From Zavarzinia aquatilis (GTDB lineage: Bacteria > Pseudomonadota > Alphaproteobacteria > Zavarziniales > Zavarziniaceae): DNA of 64,000 nt. The notes beneath the pieces are model-generated. The model made no database searches. It was not told the origin of the DNA and worked only from the letters and a program-made list of their open reading frames with translations. The position numbers and the translations under genes were made by a program. This document shows positions 1-7,943 of the stretch, one piece after another. Location of the stretch: positions 186,001 through 250,000 of the forward strand of contig NZ_QGLE01000005.1 in assembly GCF_003173035.1 (NCBI RefSeq), given 5' to 3'. Numbering within the stretch: position 1 is the stretch's first letter; every line of letters begins with the position of its first letter.

Positions 1-105
1 GCTCTCTCAGGCAGGGCCGGAGCCGGACGTCTGGCCGGATCGCGGCGATTGATCTAAAGTCGCTATCGCACGGCCGATAAAGGCCGTCCATGGAGGAGAC
101 TTAGC

Positions 106-570
106 ATGGCTTTGCTCGCGCTTCACGGGTCGCGTTACCTCGCGGCCGCGGTCATCGTCCTCGGCCTTGGCGGCGTCGCCCTGGCGGCGGGGGCTGACGA
201 TCTGGTCGAGAAGCGCGAGGCGGCGATGAAACAGGCGGGCGGCGCGCTGAAGGCGCTGGGCGGCGAAGCCAGATCGGGCAGCGTGGCGCCCGATGCGGCC
301 GTGAAGGCGCAGGCGCTGGTCGATTTCGCCGCTTCCATTCCCGGCCTGTTCCCCGCCGGCTCGATCACCGACAAGAGCCGCGCCCTGCCCGAAATCTGGA
401 CCGACACGGCGGGCTGGGACGGCAAGGTGAAGGCCTTCGCCGATGCCGCCGCCGTCACCCTCGCCGCGGCCAAGGCGGGCGATGCCGCCGCCCTTGGCGC
501 CGCGATCGACGCCACGGGCGGCGCCTGTGGCGGTTGCCACAAGGTCTTCCGCGGCCCCGAGAAGGACTGA
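106..570 (+). CDS. cytochrome c' family protein
   Basis: A 154-residue exported haem protein. Residues 1-28 form a signal peptide ending at an Ala-rich cleavage site. The mature part is Ala-rich and helical. The single haem motif C141-GG-C144-H145 lies 10 residues from the C-terminus, which is diagnostic of the cytochrome c' four-helix bundle (NO binding or periplasmic electron transfer in the family). GGAGGAGA lies just upstream of the ATG. A second c-type cytochrome follows 10 nt after the stop, so the two are probably co-transcribed. Length matches the family. The redox partner is not evident. Confidence 0.85.
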   Translation: MALLALHGSRYLAAAVIVLGLGGVALAAGADDLVEKREAAMKQAGGALKALGGEARSGSVAPDAAVKAQALVDFAASIPGLFPAGSITDKSRALPEIWTDTAGWDGKVKAFADAAAVTLAAAKAGDAAALGAAIDATGGACGGCHKVFRGPEKD

Positions 571-580
571 GGGCGCGGCC

Positions 581-1450
581 TTGCGCCTGATCATGGCGCT
601 GGCGGCGCTGGCGGTCGGTCTCGCAAGTCCGGCCCGGGCGGACGAGGCGACGGTCGCGCGCGGCGCCTATCTGGTGCGGGCGGGTGGCTGCGTCGCCTGC
701 CACACCGCGCCGGGCGGGGCGGCATTCGCCGGTGGCCGGGCGATGAAGACGCCCTTCGGCACGTTCTACACGCCGAACATCACCGCCGATCCGGAGACCG
801 GCATCGGCCGGTGGAGCGACGCCGATTTCCTGCGCGCGCTGCAGGACGGGGTATCGCCCGCGGGCGAGCATTATTTTCCGGTTTTTCCCTTCGCTTCCTA
901 TACCAAGGCGGCGCCGGCCGATCTTCTCGCCATCAAGGACTATCTGTTCTCGCTGCCGCCGGCCGCGGCGCCCCGGAAAGACCATGACATCGGCTTTCCC
1001 TTCTCGATCCGGGCGCTGCAGGCGGGCTGGAAGCTGCTGTTCTTCCGCCCCGGCGAATTCCGTCCGCGCGCCAGCGCCTCGCCCGAGGTCAATCGCGGCG
1101 CCTATCTCGTGCAGGCCCTCGGCCATTGCGGGGAATGCCACACGCCGCGTAACCCCGCCGGCGGCACGCTGATCGCCCTTGCCCTCGCCGGGACAAACGA
1201 TGGCCCGGACGGAGAACGCGTGCCCAACATCACGCCCGATGCCGAAACCGGCCTCGGCGGCTGGTCGCGCGACGAGATCGCGGAGCTTCTGGCCAGCGGC
1301 ACCAAACCCGATTTCGACAATGTCCAGGGCTCCATGGCCGAAGTCGTCGACGACGGCACCAGCCACCTGACCGAGGGCGACCGCGCCGCCATCGCCGCCT
1401 ATCTTCTGTCGCTGGCGCCGATCAGGCATGGCAAAAGCCGCGCCAACTGA
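581..1450 (+). CDS. diheme c-type cytochrome
   Basis: A periplasmic dihaem cytochrome of about 289 residues with two class I domains: C37-VA-C40-H41 and C183-GE-C186-H187. Each is followed by an N-I-T-x-D/P-x-x-T-G-(I/L)-G-x-W block typical of the cytochrome subunits of membrane alcohol, sorbitol and gluconate dehydrogenases. I chose a TTG start at 581 because GAGGG sits 7 nt upstream and it gives a basic signal-peptide n-region (MRLIM). An ATG at 593 is the alternative. No dehydrogenase subunit is adjacent, so the electron donor is unknown. It probably forms an operon with the preceding cytochrome c'. Confidence 0.85.
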   Translation: MRLIMALAALAVGLASPARADEATVARGAYLVRAGGCVACHTAPGGAAFAGGRAMKTPFGTFYTPNITADPETGIGRWSDADFLRALQDGVSPAGEHYFPVFPFASYTKAAPADLLAIKDYLFSLPPAAAPRKDHDIGFPFSIRALQAGWKLLFFRPGEFRPRASASPEVNRGAYLVQALGHCGECHTPRNPAGGTLIALALAGTNDGPDGERVPNITPDAETGLGGWSRDEIAELLASGTKPDFDNVQGSMAEVVDDGTSHLTEGDRAAIAAYLLSLAPIRHGKSRAN

Positions 1451-1495
1451 TAGGTTGCCAGTCGGGCTTGCGTGGTATCGGGGTGATTTCGCATC

Positions 1496-2572
1496 ATGGA
1501 GCAGCAATCGGCGGATGAGGGACGCAACCGGCGTATCCTGACGGCGGGCGTCATCGCGCTCGCCATTGCCGTGTTGATCGGTTTCCTCGCGACCATGGAC
1601 GGCGGCAAGCCGGTTGAGGCGCCGCCGACGACGCCCGTCGCGGCGGCCGCGCCGACGCCGGTCCCGGCACCGGGCCCCAGCGCGCCCACCGCCACGGCGG
1701 AAGCCCCGGCGCCGGCCGATGAAACGCCGCCCAGCTTCGACCTTGCCCGCATCGCCGCCGATGGCACCGCCGTGCTGGCCGGCCGCGCGGCGCGCGACAG
1801 TCAGGTGAAGATCATTGGCAATGGCACCGACATCGGCGCCGCCAGGGCCGGGGCGGCAGACGGCAGCTGGGTCGTGATCGTCGACAAGCCGCTGCCCGAG
1901 GGCTCGCTCGAACTCAAGCTCGAGGCGACACTGGCCGATGGTCGCGTGCTGCGCTCGAAGGACGTGCTGCTCGTCGACGTGCCGAAGCGGGGCGGCGACG
2001 CGCCGGTCGCGGCTGGCGGCAGCACCGGCGCCATGGCGGTACTGACGGGCGAGGACCAGAATGGCGCCGGCACTACCCGAACCCTGCAACTGCCGGATTC
2101 CCCGCCCGTCGACAAGCCGAGCAGCGGCCCCGGCCTCGACATCGTCGAATATGGCGCCGATGGCGCGCCGCGCCTGACCGGCCATGCGACGCCGGATGCC
2201 ACGGTCCGCCTCTATCTCGACGGCAAGCCGGCGGGCGAGACCAAGGCGGGGCCGGACGGCACCTGGCGCCTGAACCTGCAGGGCGGGGTCGATCCCGGCC
2301 GCTATTCGCTGCGCATCGACGTCCTCGGCGCCGATGGCAAGGTCGCCTCTCGCAGCGAGGTTCCGTTCGAGCGGGCGCCGGTTGCCGAGGCCAGCGCGGC
2401 GGGCCCGGGCAGTTTCACCGTGCAGCCGGGCAACAGCCTGTGGCGCATCGCCCGGGGCCAACTGGGCAGCGGTCTGCGCTACATCGACATCTACAAGGCG
2501 AACCAGGGCCAGATCCAGGACCCGGACCTGATCTACCCGGGTCAGGTCCTCGGCCTGCCGCGCAAGAAGTGA
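1496..2572 (+). CDS. LysM domain protein with Ig-like repeats, membrane anchored
   Basis: A 358-residue protein with a short cytoplasmic N-terminus and one membrane helix (about residues 16-36). A Pro/Ala-rich linker (40-80) leads to two Ig/FlgD-like repeats, recognisable by the recurring L-x-G-x-A-x-x-x-(S/T)-x-V motif near 90 and 225. A C-terminal LysM domain covers 305-355 (SFTVQPGNSLWRIA...IYPGQVLGLP). LysM binds peptidoglycan, so this is probably a cell-wall-associated envelope protein; the same architecture is widespread in alphaproteobacteria. Its stop codon abuts the convergent stop of the Crp/Fnr gene with no spacer. Confidence 0.8.
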   Translation: MEQQSADEGRNRRILTAGVIALAIAVLIGFLATMDGGKPVEAPPTTPVAAAAPTPVPAPGPSAPTATAEAPAPADETPPSFDLARIAADGTAVLAGRAARDSQVKIIGNGTDIGAARAGAADGSWVVIVDKPLPEGSLELKLEATLADGRVLRSKDVLLVDVPKRGGDAPVAAGGSTGAMAVLTGEDQNGAGTTRTLQLPDSPPVDKPSSGPGLDIVEYGADGAPRLTGHATPDATVRLYLDGKPAGETKAGPDGTWRLNLQGGVDPGRYSLRIDVLGADGKVASRSEVPFERAPVAEASAAGPGSFTVQPGNSLWRIARGQLGSGLRYIDIYKANQGQIQDPDLIYPGQVLGLPRKK

Positions 2573-3265
2573 TCAGCGGCCGAGGGCGGCGAGGCGGGCG
2601 GGATCGGTCAGGATCACGGCGCCGTAGCGCCGCTCGACCAGACCCTCGCCCTCCAGCCGCTTCAGGGCCTTGTTCGCGCTCTGGCGCGACAGGCCGGTGG
2701 TCGAGGCCAGCTGGTCCTGGCTGACCTCGACGACGACGCCCGCCGTCACCTCGCGCTCGCTCTCTCCCGCCGCCATCATGACCAGCAGGCGGCCGACGCG
2801 GATATGGCTCGCCTCCGCGGCGACATCCTCGAGAAAGCGCATGGCCGTGCGCAGATGGCCCGACAGGATCAGGCCGAAATTGCGCCAATAGGCGGGGCAG
2901 GCGGCCACGATCGCCTCGAAACCCGCGGCCGGCAGATGCAGCACGACGCAGCGGTCGAGGGCGATGGTCGATTGCAGGCGCGGCAGACGGTCGAACATCG
3001 ACACCTCGCCGAACCAGTCGACCGGCTCGGTGATCCAGGTCCCGACCTCGCGGCCGCTGCTCAGGTAGTTGACGAATTTCAGCCGGCCAGAGGTCAGGGC
3101 ATAGATCCCGGTCGGGGCATCGCCCATGGCATAGACATATTCGCCCGGCTGTCGTTCCATGATGTGAGCGCCCGACAATATCTGCCGGCGCAGGTCTTCG
3201 GGCTGATCCGCCAGCCAGCCTTTGGTGGCCAGCAGGCGGCGGGCGCGGTCGGGATCGGGGCGCAT
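2573..3265 (-). CDS. Crp/Fnr family transcriptional regulator
   Basis: A 230-residue regulator. The N-terminal cyclic-nucleotide-binding fold spans about 25-140 (GEYVYAMGD, GEVSMFDRLPR). The C-terminal winged HTH spans 155-225 (VSQDQLASTTGLSRQSANKALKRLEGEGLV). There is no N-terminal Cys cluster, so it is not an Fnr-type Fe-S sensor. The region of the cAMP-binding loop lacks the canonical R-S/T pair, so the ligand is unclear. It is divergent from the aldolase/HD operon, with a perfect palindrome in between. It most likely controls that operon and itself. Confidence 0.88.
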   Translation of the reverse strand: MRPDPDRARRLLATKGWLADQPEDLRRQILSGAHIMERQPGEYVYAMGDAPTGIYALTSGRLKFVNYLSSGREVGTWITEPVDWFGEVSMFDRLPRLQSTIALDRCVVLHLPAAGFEAIVAACPAYWRNFGLILSGHLRTAMRFLEDVAAEASHIRVGRLLVMMAAGESEREVTAGVVVEVSQDQLASTTGLSRQSANKALKRLEGEGLVERRYGAVILTDPARLAALGR

Positions 3266-3287
3266 GGGCGGGGCGGCATCCGGTAAC

Positions 3288-3303
3288 TGTCAACTTGTTG
3301 ACA
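3288..3303. promoter_or_regulatory. candidate Crp/Fnr operator palindrome
   Basis: TGTCAAC-TT-GTTGACA is a perfect 7+2+7 dyad in the 107-bp divergent intergenic region between the Crp/Fnr gene and the class II aldolase. Its right arm contains TTGACA, so it could overlap a -35 element reading towards the aldolase. A regulator bound there could repress or activate either direction. Assignment to the adjacent regulator is inference from position and symmetry. Confidence 0.6.
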
Positions 3304-3372
3304 TTCTAATGTGCCGCCGTCGCGTACAAGGAAAAACGATCGCCGCGAAAACAGCGGGAGGAGGGAGAGTTC

Positions 3373-4143
3373 ATGTCGACCGTCGCCTTGAAGAAGCCGG
3401 GCCAGAGTGTCCGCGATCTGGTCAGCCCCGAGGAATGGCAGGTCCGCGTCGACCTCGCCGCCGCCTATCGGCTCGTCGCCCTCAATGGCTGGGACGACCT
3501 GATCTTCACCCATATCTCGGCCCGGGTGCCCAATTCGGACCATCACTTCCTGATCAACCCTTACGGTTATCTGTTCGAGGAAATCACGGCGTCGAGCCTC
3601 GTGAAGGTCGATCTCGCCGGCAATATCCTGATGGAGACCGACAGCTTCATCAATCCGGCCGGCTATACGATCCATTCGGCGGTGCATGGCGCGCGCGAGG
3701 ACGCGGGCTGCGTCCTGCATCTGCACACCGATGCCGGGGTCGGCGTGTCCTGCCACGCGGAAGGCCTGCTGCCGATCAGCCAGAACGCCCTGACCGTGAT
3801 CGAGGATATCGCCTATCACGCCTATGAGGGCATCGCCCTCAACCTCGACGAACGGGAGCGGCTGGTCGCCGACCTCAAGGCCAAGAACCTGATGATCCTG
3901 CGCAATCACGGTACCCTTGCCGTCGGCACCAATGTCGCCGAAGCCTGGCTGCGCATCTTCACGCTGGAGCGGGCCTGCGCCCAGCAGGTCGCCGCGCTCG
4001 CCAGCGGGAAATACATCACCCCGCCCGAAAGCGTGCAGCAGACGACGATGGAGCAGGGCCGCGGCATCGGCGGTCTCGCCATGCTGGCGTGGAACGCCCT
4101 GCTGCGGAAGCTCGACCGCATCGACCCCAGCTTCCGGAACTGA
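3373..4143 (+). CDS. class II aldolase/adducin family protein
   Basis: A 256-residue protein of the FucA/AraD/adducin fold, which uses a divalent metal held by three His. Visible signatures are FTHISARVPN, the HLHTD segment (about residues 116-120) and RNHG-x-L-A-V-G (about 177-185). The family contains aldolases, epimerases and enzymes of unassigned substrate; the sequence here does not choose among them. AGGAGGGAGAG precedes the ATG. Eleven bases separate it from the HD gene, so the two form an operon, divergent from the Crp/Fnr regulator. Confidence 0.85.
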   Translation: MSTVALKKPGQSVRDLVSPEEWQVRVDLAAAYRLVALNGWDDLIFTHISARVPNSDHHFLINPYGYLFEEITASSLVKVDLAGNILMETDSFINPAGYTIHSAVHGAREDAGCVLHLHTDAGVGVSCHAEGLLPISQNALTVIEDIAYHAYEGIALNLDERERLVADLKAKNLMILRNHGTLAVGTNVAEAWLRIFTLERACAQQVAALASGKYITPPESVQQTTMEQGRGIGGLAMLAWNALLRKLDRIDPSFRN

Positions 4144-4154
4144 GGAGAGACCCG

Positions 4155-4748
4155 ATGGCTCACGATGGCGGCATTGCGGTCGATACCGCGACCTTCATCC
4201 GCATGGAAGACGGCACAGAGGACGACTGGGCGAAGATCATCGCCTGCGAACTGCCCTTCCAGGCCCAGCAGGCGGACCGCCTGCTCGACCATCTGAAGCT
4301 GCTGAAGGACGAAGTGGGCGGTTTCGCCATCGACCGGCTGGAACACAGCCTGCAGTCGGCGACCCGCGCCCATCAGGCCGGCAAGGACGAGGAATATGTC
4401 GTCTGCGCCCTGTTCCACGACATGGGCGACATGCTGGGCAGCTATAACCACGCCGATATCGCGGCGGCGGTGCTGAAGCCCTTCGTTTCCGAGCAGAACC
4501 ACTGGATGGTGGAAAAACACGGTATCTTCCAGGGTTACTACTTCTTCCACTTCCTCGGCCTCGACCGCGACATGCGCGAGAAGTTCCGCGGCCATCCGAA
4601 TTTCGAGCACACGGCGGAATTCTGCGAGAAGTTCGACCAGAACTGTTTCGACCCGAATTTCAAGTCGATGTCGATCGAGGATCTCCGGCCGATGGTGCAG
4701 CGGGTCATCTCCCGTCCCCGCCGCAGCATCTACATGAAGGGCGACTGA
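4155..4748 (+). CDS. HD-domain protein resembling PhnZ/MIOX-type diiron oxygenases
   Basis: A 197-residue HD-fold protein with metal-ligand candidates H64 (LEHSLQSA), H88-D89 (FHDMGD), His at about 99 and 116, and Asp near 160 (FDPNFKS). The 24-residue spacing from LEH to HD matches that of the phosphonate oxygenase PhnZ as I recall it. The PhnZ residues at -7 and -10 from the first His (Glu, Tyr) are Phe57 and Val54 here. It is therefore a relative, possibly an HD oxygenase, but it could be a hydrolase. ATG 4155 is preceded by GAGGAGAGA. It is co-transcribed with the aldolase. Confidence 0.75.
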   Translation: MAHDGGIAVDTATFIRMEDGTEDDWAKIIACELPFQAQQADRLLDHLKLLKDEVGGFAIDRLEHSLQSATRAHQAGKDEEYVVCALFHDMGDMLGSYNHADIAAAVLKPFVSEQNHWMVEKHGIFQGYYFFHFLGLDRDMREKFRGHPNFEHTAEFCEKFDQNCFDPNFKSMSIEDLRPMVQRVISRPRRSIYMKGD

Positions 4749-4753
4749 TCGGC

Positions 4754-5359
4754 TCAGGCCGGCACGGGCTCGTCCCGTGCCAGCCGCAGCGGCACGACGC
4801 CGGCGAAGACCGGCCAGTCCAGGTCCTCGGCATCGTCCACCGGCGGGCCGGACCTGACCTTGGCCACCGCCTCCACGAGGTCGATCTCGAGGGCGGTGGT
4901 CGCCTTCACTTCCTTCGCGGTGACGGGACGCAAGTGTTCCCAGCGCCCAGGCGCGATGTGATCGGTCAGGGCGCGCAGCGCCGCTTCCTTGGCCGCCGGA
5001 TCCTCGATCACCCTGGCCTCGCCGAAGACCGTGACCGAGCGATAGTTCATCGAATGGTGGAAGGCGGATTTCGCCAGCACCAGACCGTCGACATGGGTCA
5101 CGGTCAGGCACAGCGGCACACCCCCCGCCAATGTCTTCATCATCCGGCTGATGACCGAGCCGTGGACGATCAGCGTCTCGCCGATGCGGGCGATGGCGGT
5201 CGGCAGCACCACCGGCCGCCCGTCGGCTGCGCAGAAGCCGACATGGGCGATCAGTGCCTCGTCGATGATGGCGTGCACCACGGCCTTGTCGTAGCTGCCC
5301 CGCTTGGGCAGGAGGTGCAGTTTGGTGCGTTCGGTCTTGGGGTAGGTCTTGTCGGTCAT
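4754..5359 (-). CDS. pyridoxamine 5'-phosphate oxidase family flavoprotein
   Basis: A 201-residue split-barrel FMN-binding protein of the PNPOx-like/NimA-like group (COG3467 type). It has the usual N-terminal K-R-G-S/N-Y-D motif (LLPKRGSYDKAVVHAIID), followed by HVGF and the FHHSMNYRSV region. This group is not the biosynthetic PdxH, and its substrate is generally unknown. It is divergent from a MocR regulator, a recurrent pairing that suggests a link with B6 vitamers. The stop lies 5 nt from the stop of the HD gene. Confidence 0.85.
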   Translation of the reverse strand: MTDKTYPKTERTKLHLLPKRGSYDKAVVHAIIDEALIAHVGFCAADGRPVVLPTAIARIGETLIVHGSVISRMMKTLAGGVPLCLTVTHVDGLVLAKSAFHHSMNYRSVTVFGEARVIEDPAAKEAALRALTDHIAPGRWEHLRPVTAKEVKATTALEIDLVEAVAKVRSGPPVDDAEDLDWPVFAGVVPLRLARDEPVPA

Positions 5360-5375
5360 GGCTCTTCTCCTGCCG

Positions 5376-5404
5376 CGACAGTGCTGCCATCATGGCCCTG
5401 TCGG
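5376..5404. promoter_or_regulatory. candidate MocR operator dyad
   Basis: The 78-bp divergent spacer between the PNPOx-like and MocR genes contains CGACAG and CTGTCG separated by 16-17 nt, followed by GGTCCAAGTTCC. Such a dyad is a plausible binding site for the adjacent MocR dimer. No experimental motif is being matched here. Confidence 0.3.
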
Positions 5405-5437
5405 AAGGTCCAAGTTCCAGGTGAAGGGGGAGCCAAG

Positions 5438-6868
5438 ATGGTGGCCGAAATCGCGGCGAAGCTCGACCGCACCCAGCCGCTCGGCCGCCAGCTCTACGAG
5501 GCGGTTCGTGCCGCCATTCTCGACGGAAGGCTGGCGCCGGGCACGCGGCTGCCGGCCAGCCGTGATCTCGCGCGCGACCTCGGCCTTGGCCGCAACACGG
5601 TGGTCGGGGTGTTCGAGCGGCTGGCGGCCGACGGTTTCGTCGAGGCGCGGGGCGCCGCCGGCACCATCGTCGCCCGGCTCGATCCCGCGCTTCTGCATCG
5701 GCCGCAACCGGCGCCCGCCGGCCGACTGGCGGCGCGGGGCCGCGCCCTTGCCGCGGTCGCGCGGGGGGCGGCCCGGCCCCATGGTGCCTTCGTGCCCGGG
5801 CTGCCCGCCCTCGACCAGTTTCCGGGCGAACTATGGGGCCGGCTGATGGCGCGGCGCCTGCGCCAGTCGAGCGCGGCATTGCTCGGTTTCGAGCATGGCG
5901 CGGGCTGGCCGCCGCTGAAGGAAGCCATCGCCCGCCATGTCGCCGCCGCGCGCGGCATCGCGATCGAGCCTGAACGGGTGCTGGTGACCACGGGGGCGCA
6001 GGGCGCCCTCGACCTGCTGGCCCGGCTGCTCGCCGACGCGGGCGATCCGGTGTGGATCGAGGATCCGGGCTATCTCGGGGCGCGCGGTGCCTTCGTCGGC
6101 GCCGGCCTCGACCTCGTGCCGGTGCCGGTCGACGGGGAGGGGCTGGACGTCGCCGCCGGCCTCGCCCGCCGCGCCGATCCCCGCTTCATCTATGTGACGC
6201 CGTCCCACCAGTATCCGACCGGTGTCGCCCTCAGCCTGCCGCGCCGCCTCGCCCTGCTGCAGGCGGCGGAGGCGGCGGACGCCTGGGTGATCGAGGACGA
6301 CTACGACGGCGAATTCCGTTTCGACGGCCCACCGCTGGCGCCGCTGCACACTCTCTCGCCGCGTGGCCGGGTGATCTATGTCGGCACTTTCGGCAAGGCG
6401 CTGGCACCGGCGCTGCGCGTCGGTTACGCGCTGCTGCCGCCGGCCCTCGTCGCGCCCGCCGCCGCTGCCCTCCGTCACACCGGTCACGCGCCGCCGCTGC
6501 TCGTTCAGGCTTGCCTCGCCGATTTCCTGATGGAGGGGCATTTCGCCGCCCACCTGCGGCGGCTGCGGACGCTCTACGCCGAACGCCGGGCGGCCCTGGT
6601 CGAGGGGTGCGCGCGATACCTCGGCGATTACGGCCGGCTGATGCCGGCGGAGGCGGGCATCCAGCTCGCCTTCCGGCTGTTCGACGCCGACGACGGGGCG
6701 GCGGCGCAGGCGGCGCTGGCGGCCGGCATCGTGACACCGCCCCTGTCCCGCGCGGTCCTGGGCGATGCCGTCGTCTCCGGTCTTCAACTCGGCTTCGCCG
6801 CCGTGCCGGCCGGGGAAATCGGCCCTGCCCTGAGGCGCCTCGGACAGGCGCTCAGGTCACCGGGGTAA
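5438..6868 (+). CDS. MocR/PdxR-type GntR regulator with aminotransferase domain
   Basis: A 476-residue fusion. An N-terminal GntR winged HTH (residues 5-75, QPLGRQLYEAVRAAILDG ... LPASRDLARDLGLGRNTV) precedes a fold-type I PLP aminotransferase domain (about 110-476). The PLP-Lys region is the YVGTFGKALAPALRVGY block and the conserved Asp lies in IEDDYDGEF. MocR proteins use PLP or an adduct as effector. ATG 5438 follows GTGAAGGGGGAG. The 3' end overlaps the convergent dehydrogenase gene by 17 bp. The divergent PNPOx-like gene is the obvious target. Confidence 0.9.
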   Translation: MVAEIAAKLDRTQPLGRQLYEAVRAAILDGRLAPGTRLPASRDLARDLGLGRNTVVGVFERLAADGFVEARGAAGTIVARLDPALLHRPQPAPAGRLAARGRALAAVARGAARPHGAFVPGLPALDQFPGELWGRLMARRLRQSSAALLGFEHGAGWPPLKEAIARHVAAARGIAIEPERVLVTTGAQGALDLLARLLADAGDPVWIEDPGYLGARGAFVGAGLDLVPVPVDGEGLDVAAGLARRADPRFIYVTPSHQYPTGVALSLPRRLALLQAAEAADAWVIEDDYDGEFRFDGPPLAPLHTLSPRGRVIYVGTFGKALAPALRVGYALLPPALVAPAAAALRHTGHAPPLLVQACLADFLMEGHFAAHLRRLRTLYAERRAALVEGCARYLGDYGRLMPAEAGIQLAFRLFDADDGAAAQAALAAGIVTPPLSRAVLGDAVVSGLQLGFAAVPAGEIGPALRRLGQALRSPG

Positions 6869-7820
6869 GCGGTCGGCCATCGCCGGCCAGCACGGCGGCG
6901 AGATTGTCGATGGCGAGCATCCCCATGGCGACCCGCGTCTCCACCGTCGCGCTGCCAATATGGGGCAGGGCGAAGACATTGGGCAGGTCGCGGTAACGGG
7001 GATCGAGCTTTGGCTCGCCCCGGAACACGTCGAGCCCGGCGGCGAGCAGGCGGCCGCTCTCCAGCGCCTCGATCACCGCCTCGTCGTCGACGAGGTCGCC
7101 GCGCGCGGAATTGATCAGGATCGCCCCCTCGGGCAACAGGGCGAGGGCGCGGCGGTCGATGATGCCGCGCGTCTCCGGCGTCGAGGCGGCGTTTAGCGCG
7201 AGAACATCCGAGACCGCGAGCAGGCCGTCCAGCGTGTCGTGCCAGATCGCGCCATCCTCGACTGCCGGCGCCGCGCGGCGCCGGTTGTGATAATGCACCT
7301 CCATGCCGAAGGCACGGGCACGGCGGGCGACCGCCGCCCCGATCCGGCCGAGGCCGAGAATGCCCAGCCTGCGCCGGCCGATGTCGACACCCAGCATCGC
7401 GGTCGGCGACCAGGCGCCCCAGCGGTTCTCGGCGATCAGGGCCATGGCTTCCTTGGCCCGCCGCGCGGCACCGAGCAGCAGCAGCAGGGTCAGGTCCGCC
7501 GTGGCATCGGTCAGCACGTCGGGCGTGTTGGTGACGATCAGGCCGCGCGCCCGGGCTGCCGCGACGTCGATATGGTCGAAGCCGACGGACATGGTGGCGA
7601 TCACGCGGATGCCGGGCGGCAGGGCTTCGATGGTGGCGCGGTCCAGTTTCTCGCTCACGGTGACGAGAAGACCTTCGCAGCCTTCCGCGGCGGCCAACAG
7701 GTCGCGCGGCGCGTGGGGGGCCTCGCCGGGCGGCCGGCGCAGGACGAATTCGTGGGCGAGGCGGACCTCGCAAGGGCCGGGCAGGGTCCGGGCGACCATG
7801 ATGACGGGGGGCTGGGGCAT
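6852..7820 (-). CDS. D-2-hydroxyacid dehydrogenase (glyoxylate/hydroxypyruvate reductase-like)
   Basis: A 322-residue NAD(P)-dependent 2-hydroxyacid dehydrogenase. The Rossmann motif G-I-L-G-L-G-R-I-G lies near 150. The catalytic Arg is in NSARGD (about 237), Glu in DVFRGEP (about 265) and His in LPHIGSAT (about 285). The organisation and length fit the GyaR/GhrB-like group that reduces glyoxylate or hydroxypyruvate; the exact substrate cannot be read off. It overlaps the 3' end of the MocR gene by 17 bp, and its start is divergent from eipB. Confidence 0.9.
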   Translation of the reverse strand: MPQPPVIMVARTLPGPCEVRLAHEFVLRRPPGEAPHAPRDLLAAAEGCEGLLVTVSEKLDRATIEALPPGIRVIATMSVGFDHIDVAAARARGLIVTNTPDVLTDATADLTLLLLLGAARRAKEAMALIAENRWGAWSPTAMLGVDIGRRRLGILGLGRIGAAVARRARAFGMEVHYHNRRRAAPAVEDGAIWHDTLDGLLAVSDVLALNAASTPETRGIIDRRALALLPEGAILINSARGDLVDDEAVIEALESGRLLAAGLDVFRGEPKLDPRYRDLPNVFALPHIGSATVETRVAMGMLAIDNLAAVLAGDGRPLTPVT

Positions 7821-7943
7821 GACGGTTGCAGTCTGGCAACAGTCGCATGTTCACGGCAAGCCCAACTGATGCCGCATTCTTGTCGCTGGCTCTTCCATGT
7901 CATATTTGCTGGGCACCCGAGTCGGGTGGGAGGTAACGTGCCG

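Noticed and set aside
455-2461. A 668-residue minus-strand frame opposite the cytochrome and LysM genes
   Set aside because: Low-complexity Arg/Gly/Ala product with no domains; the opposite strand carries clear CxxCH and LysM motifs.
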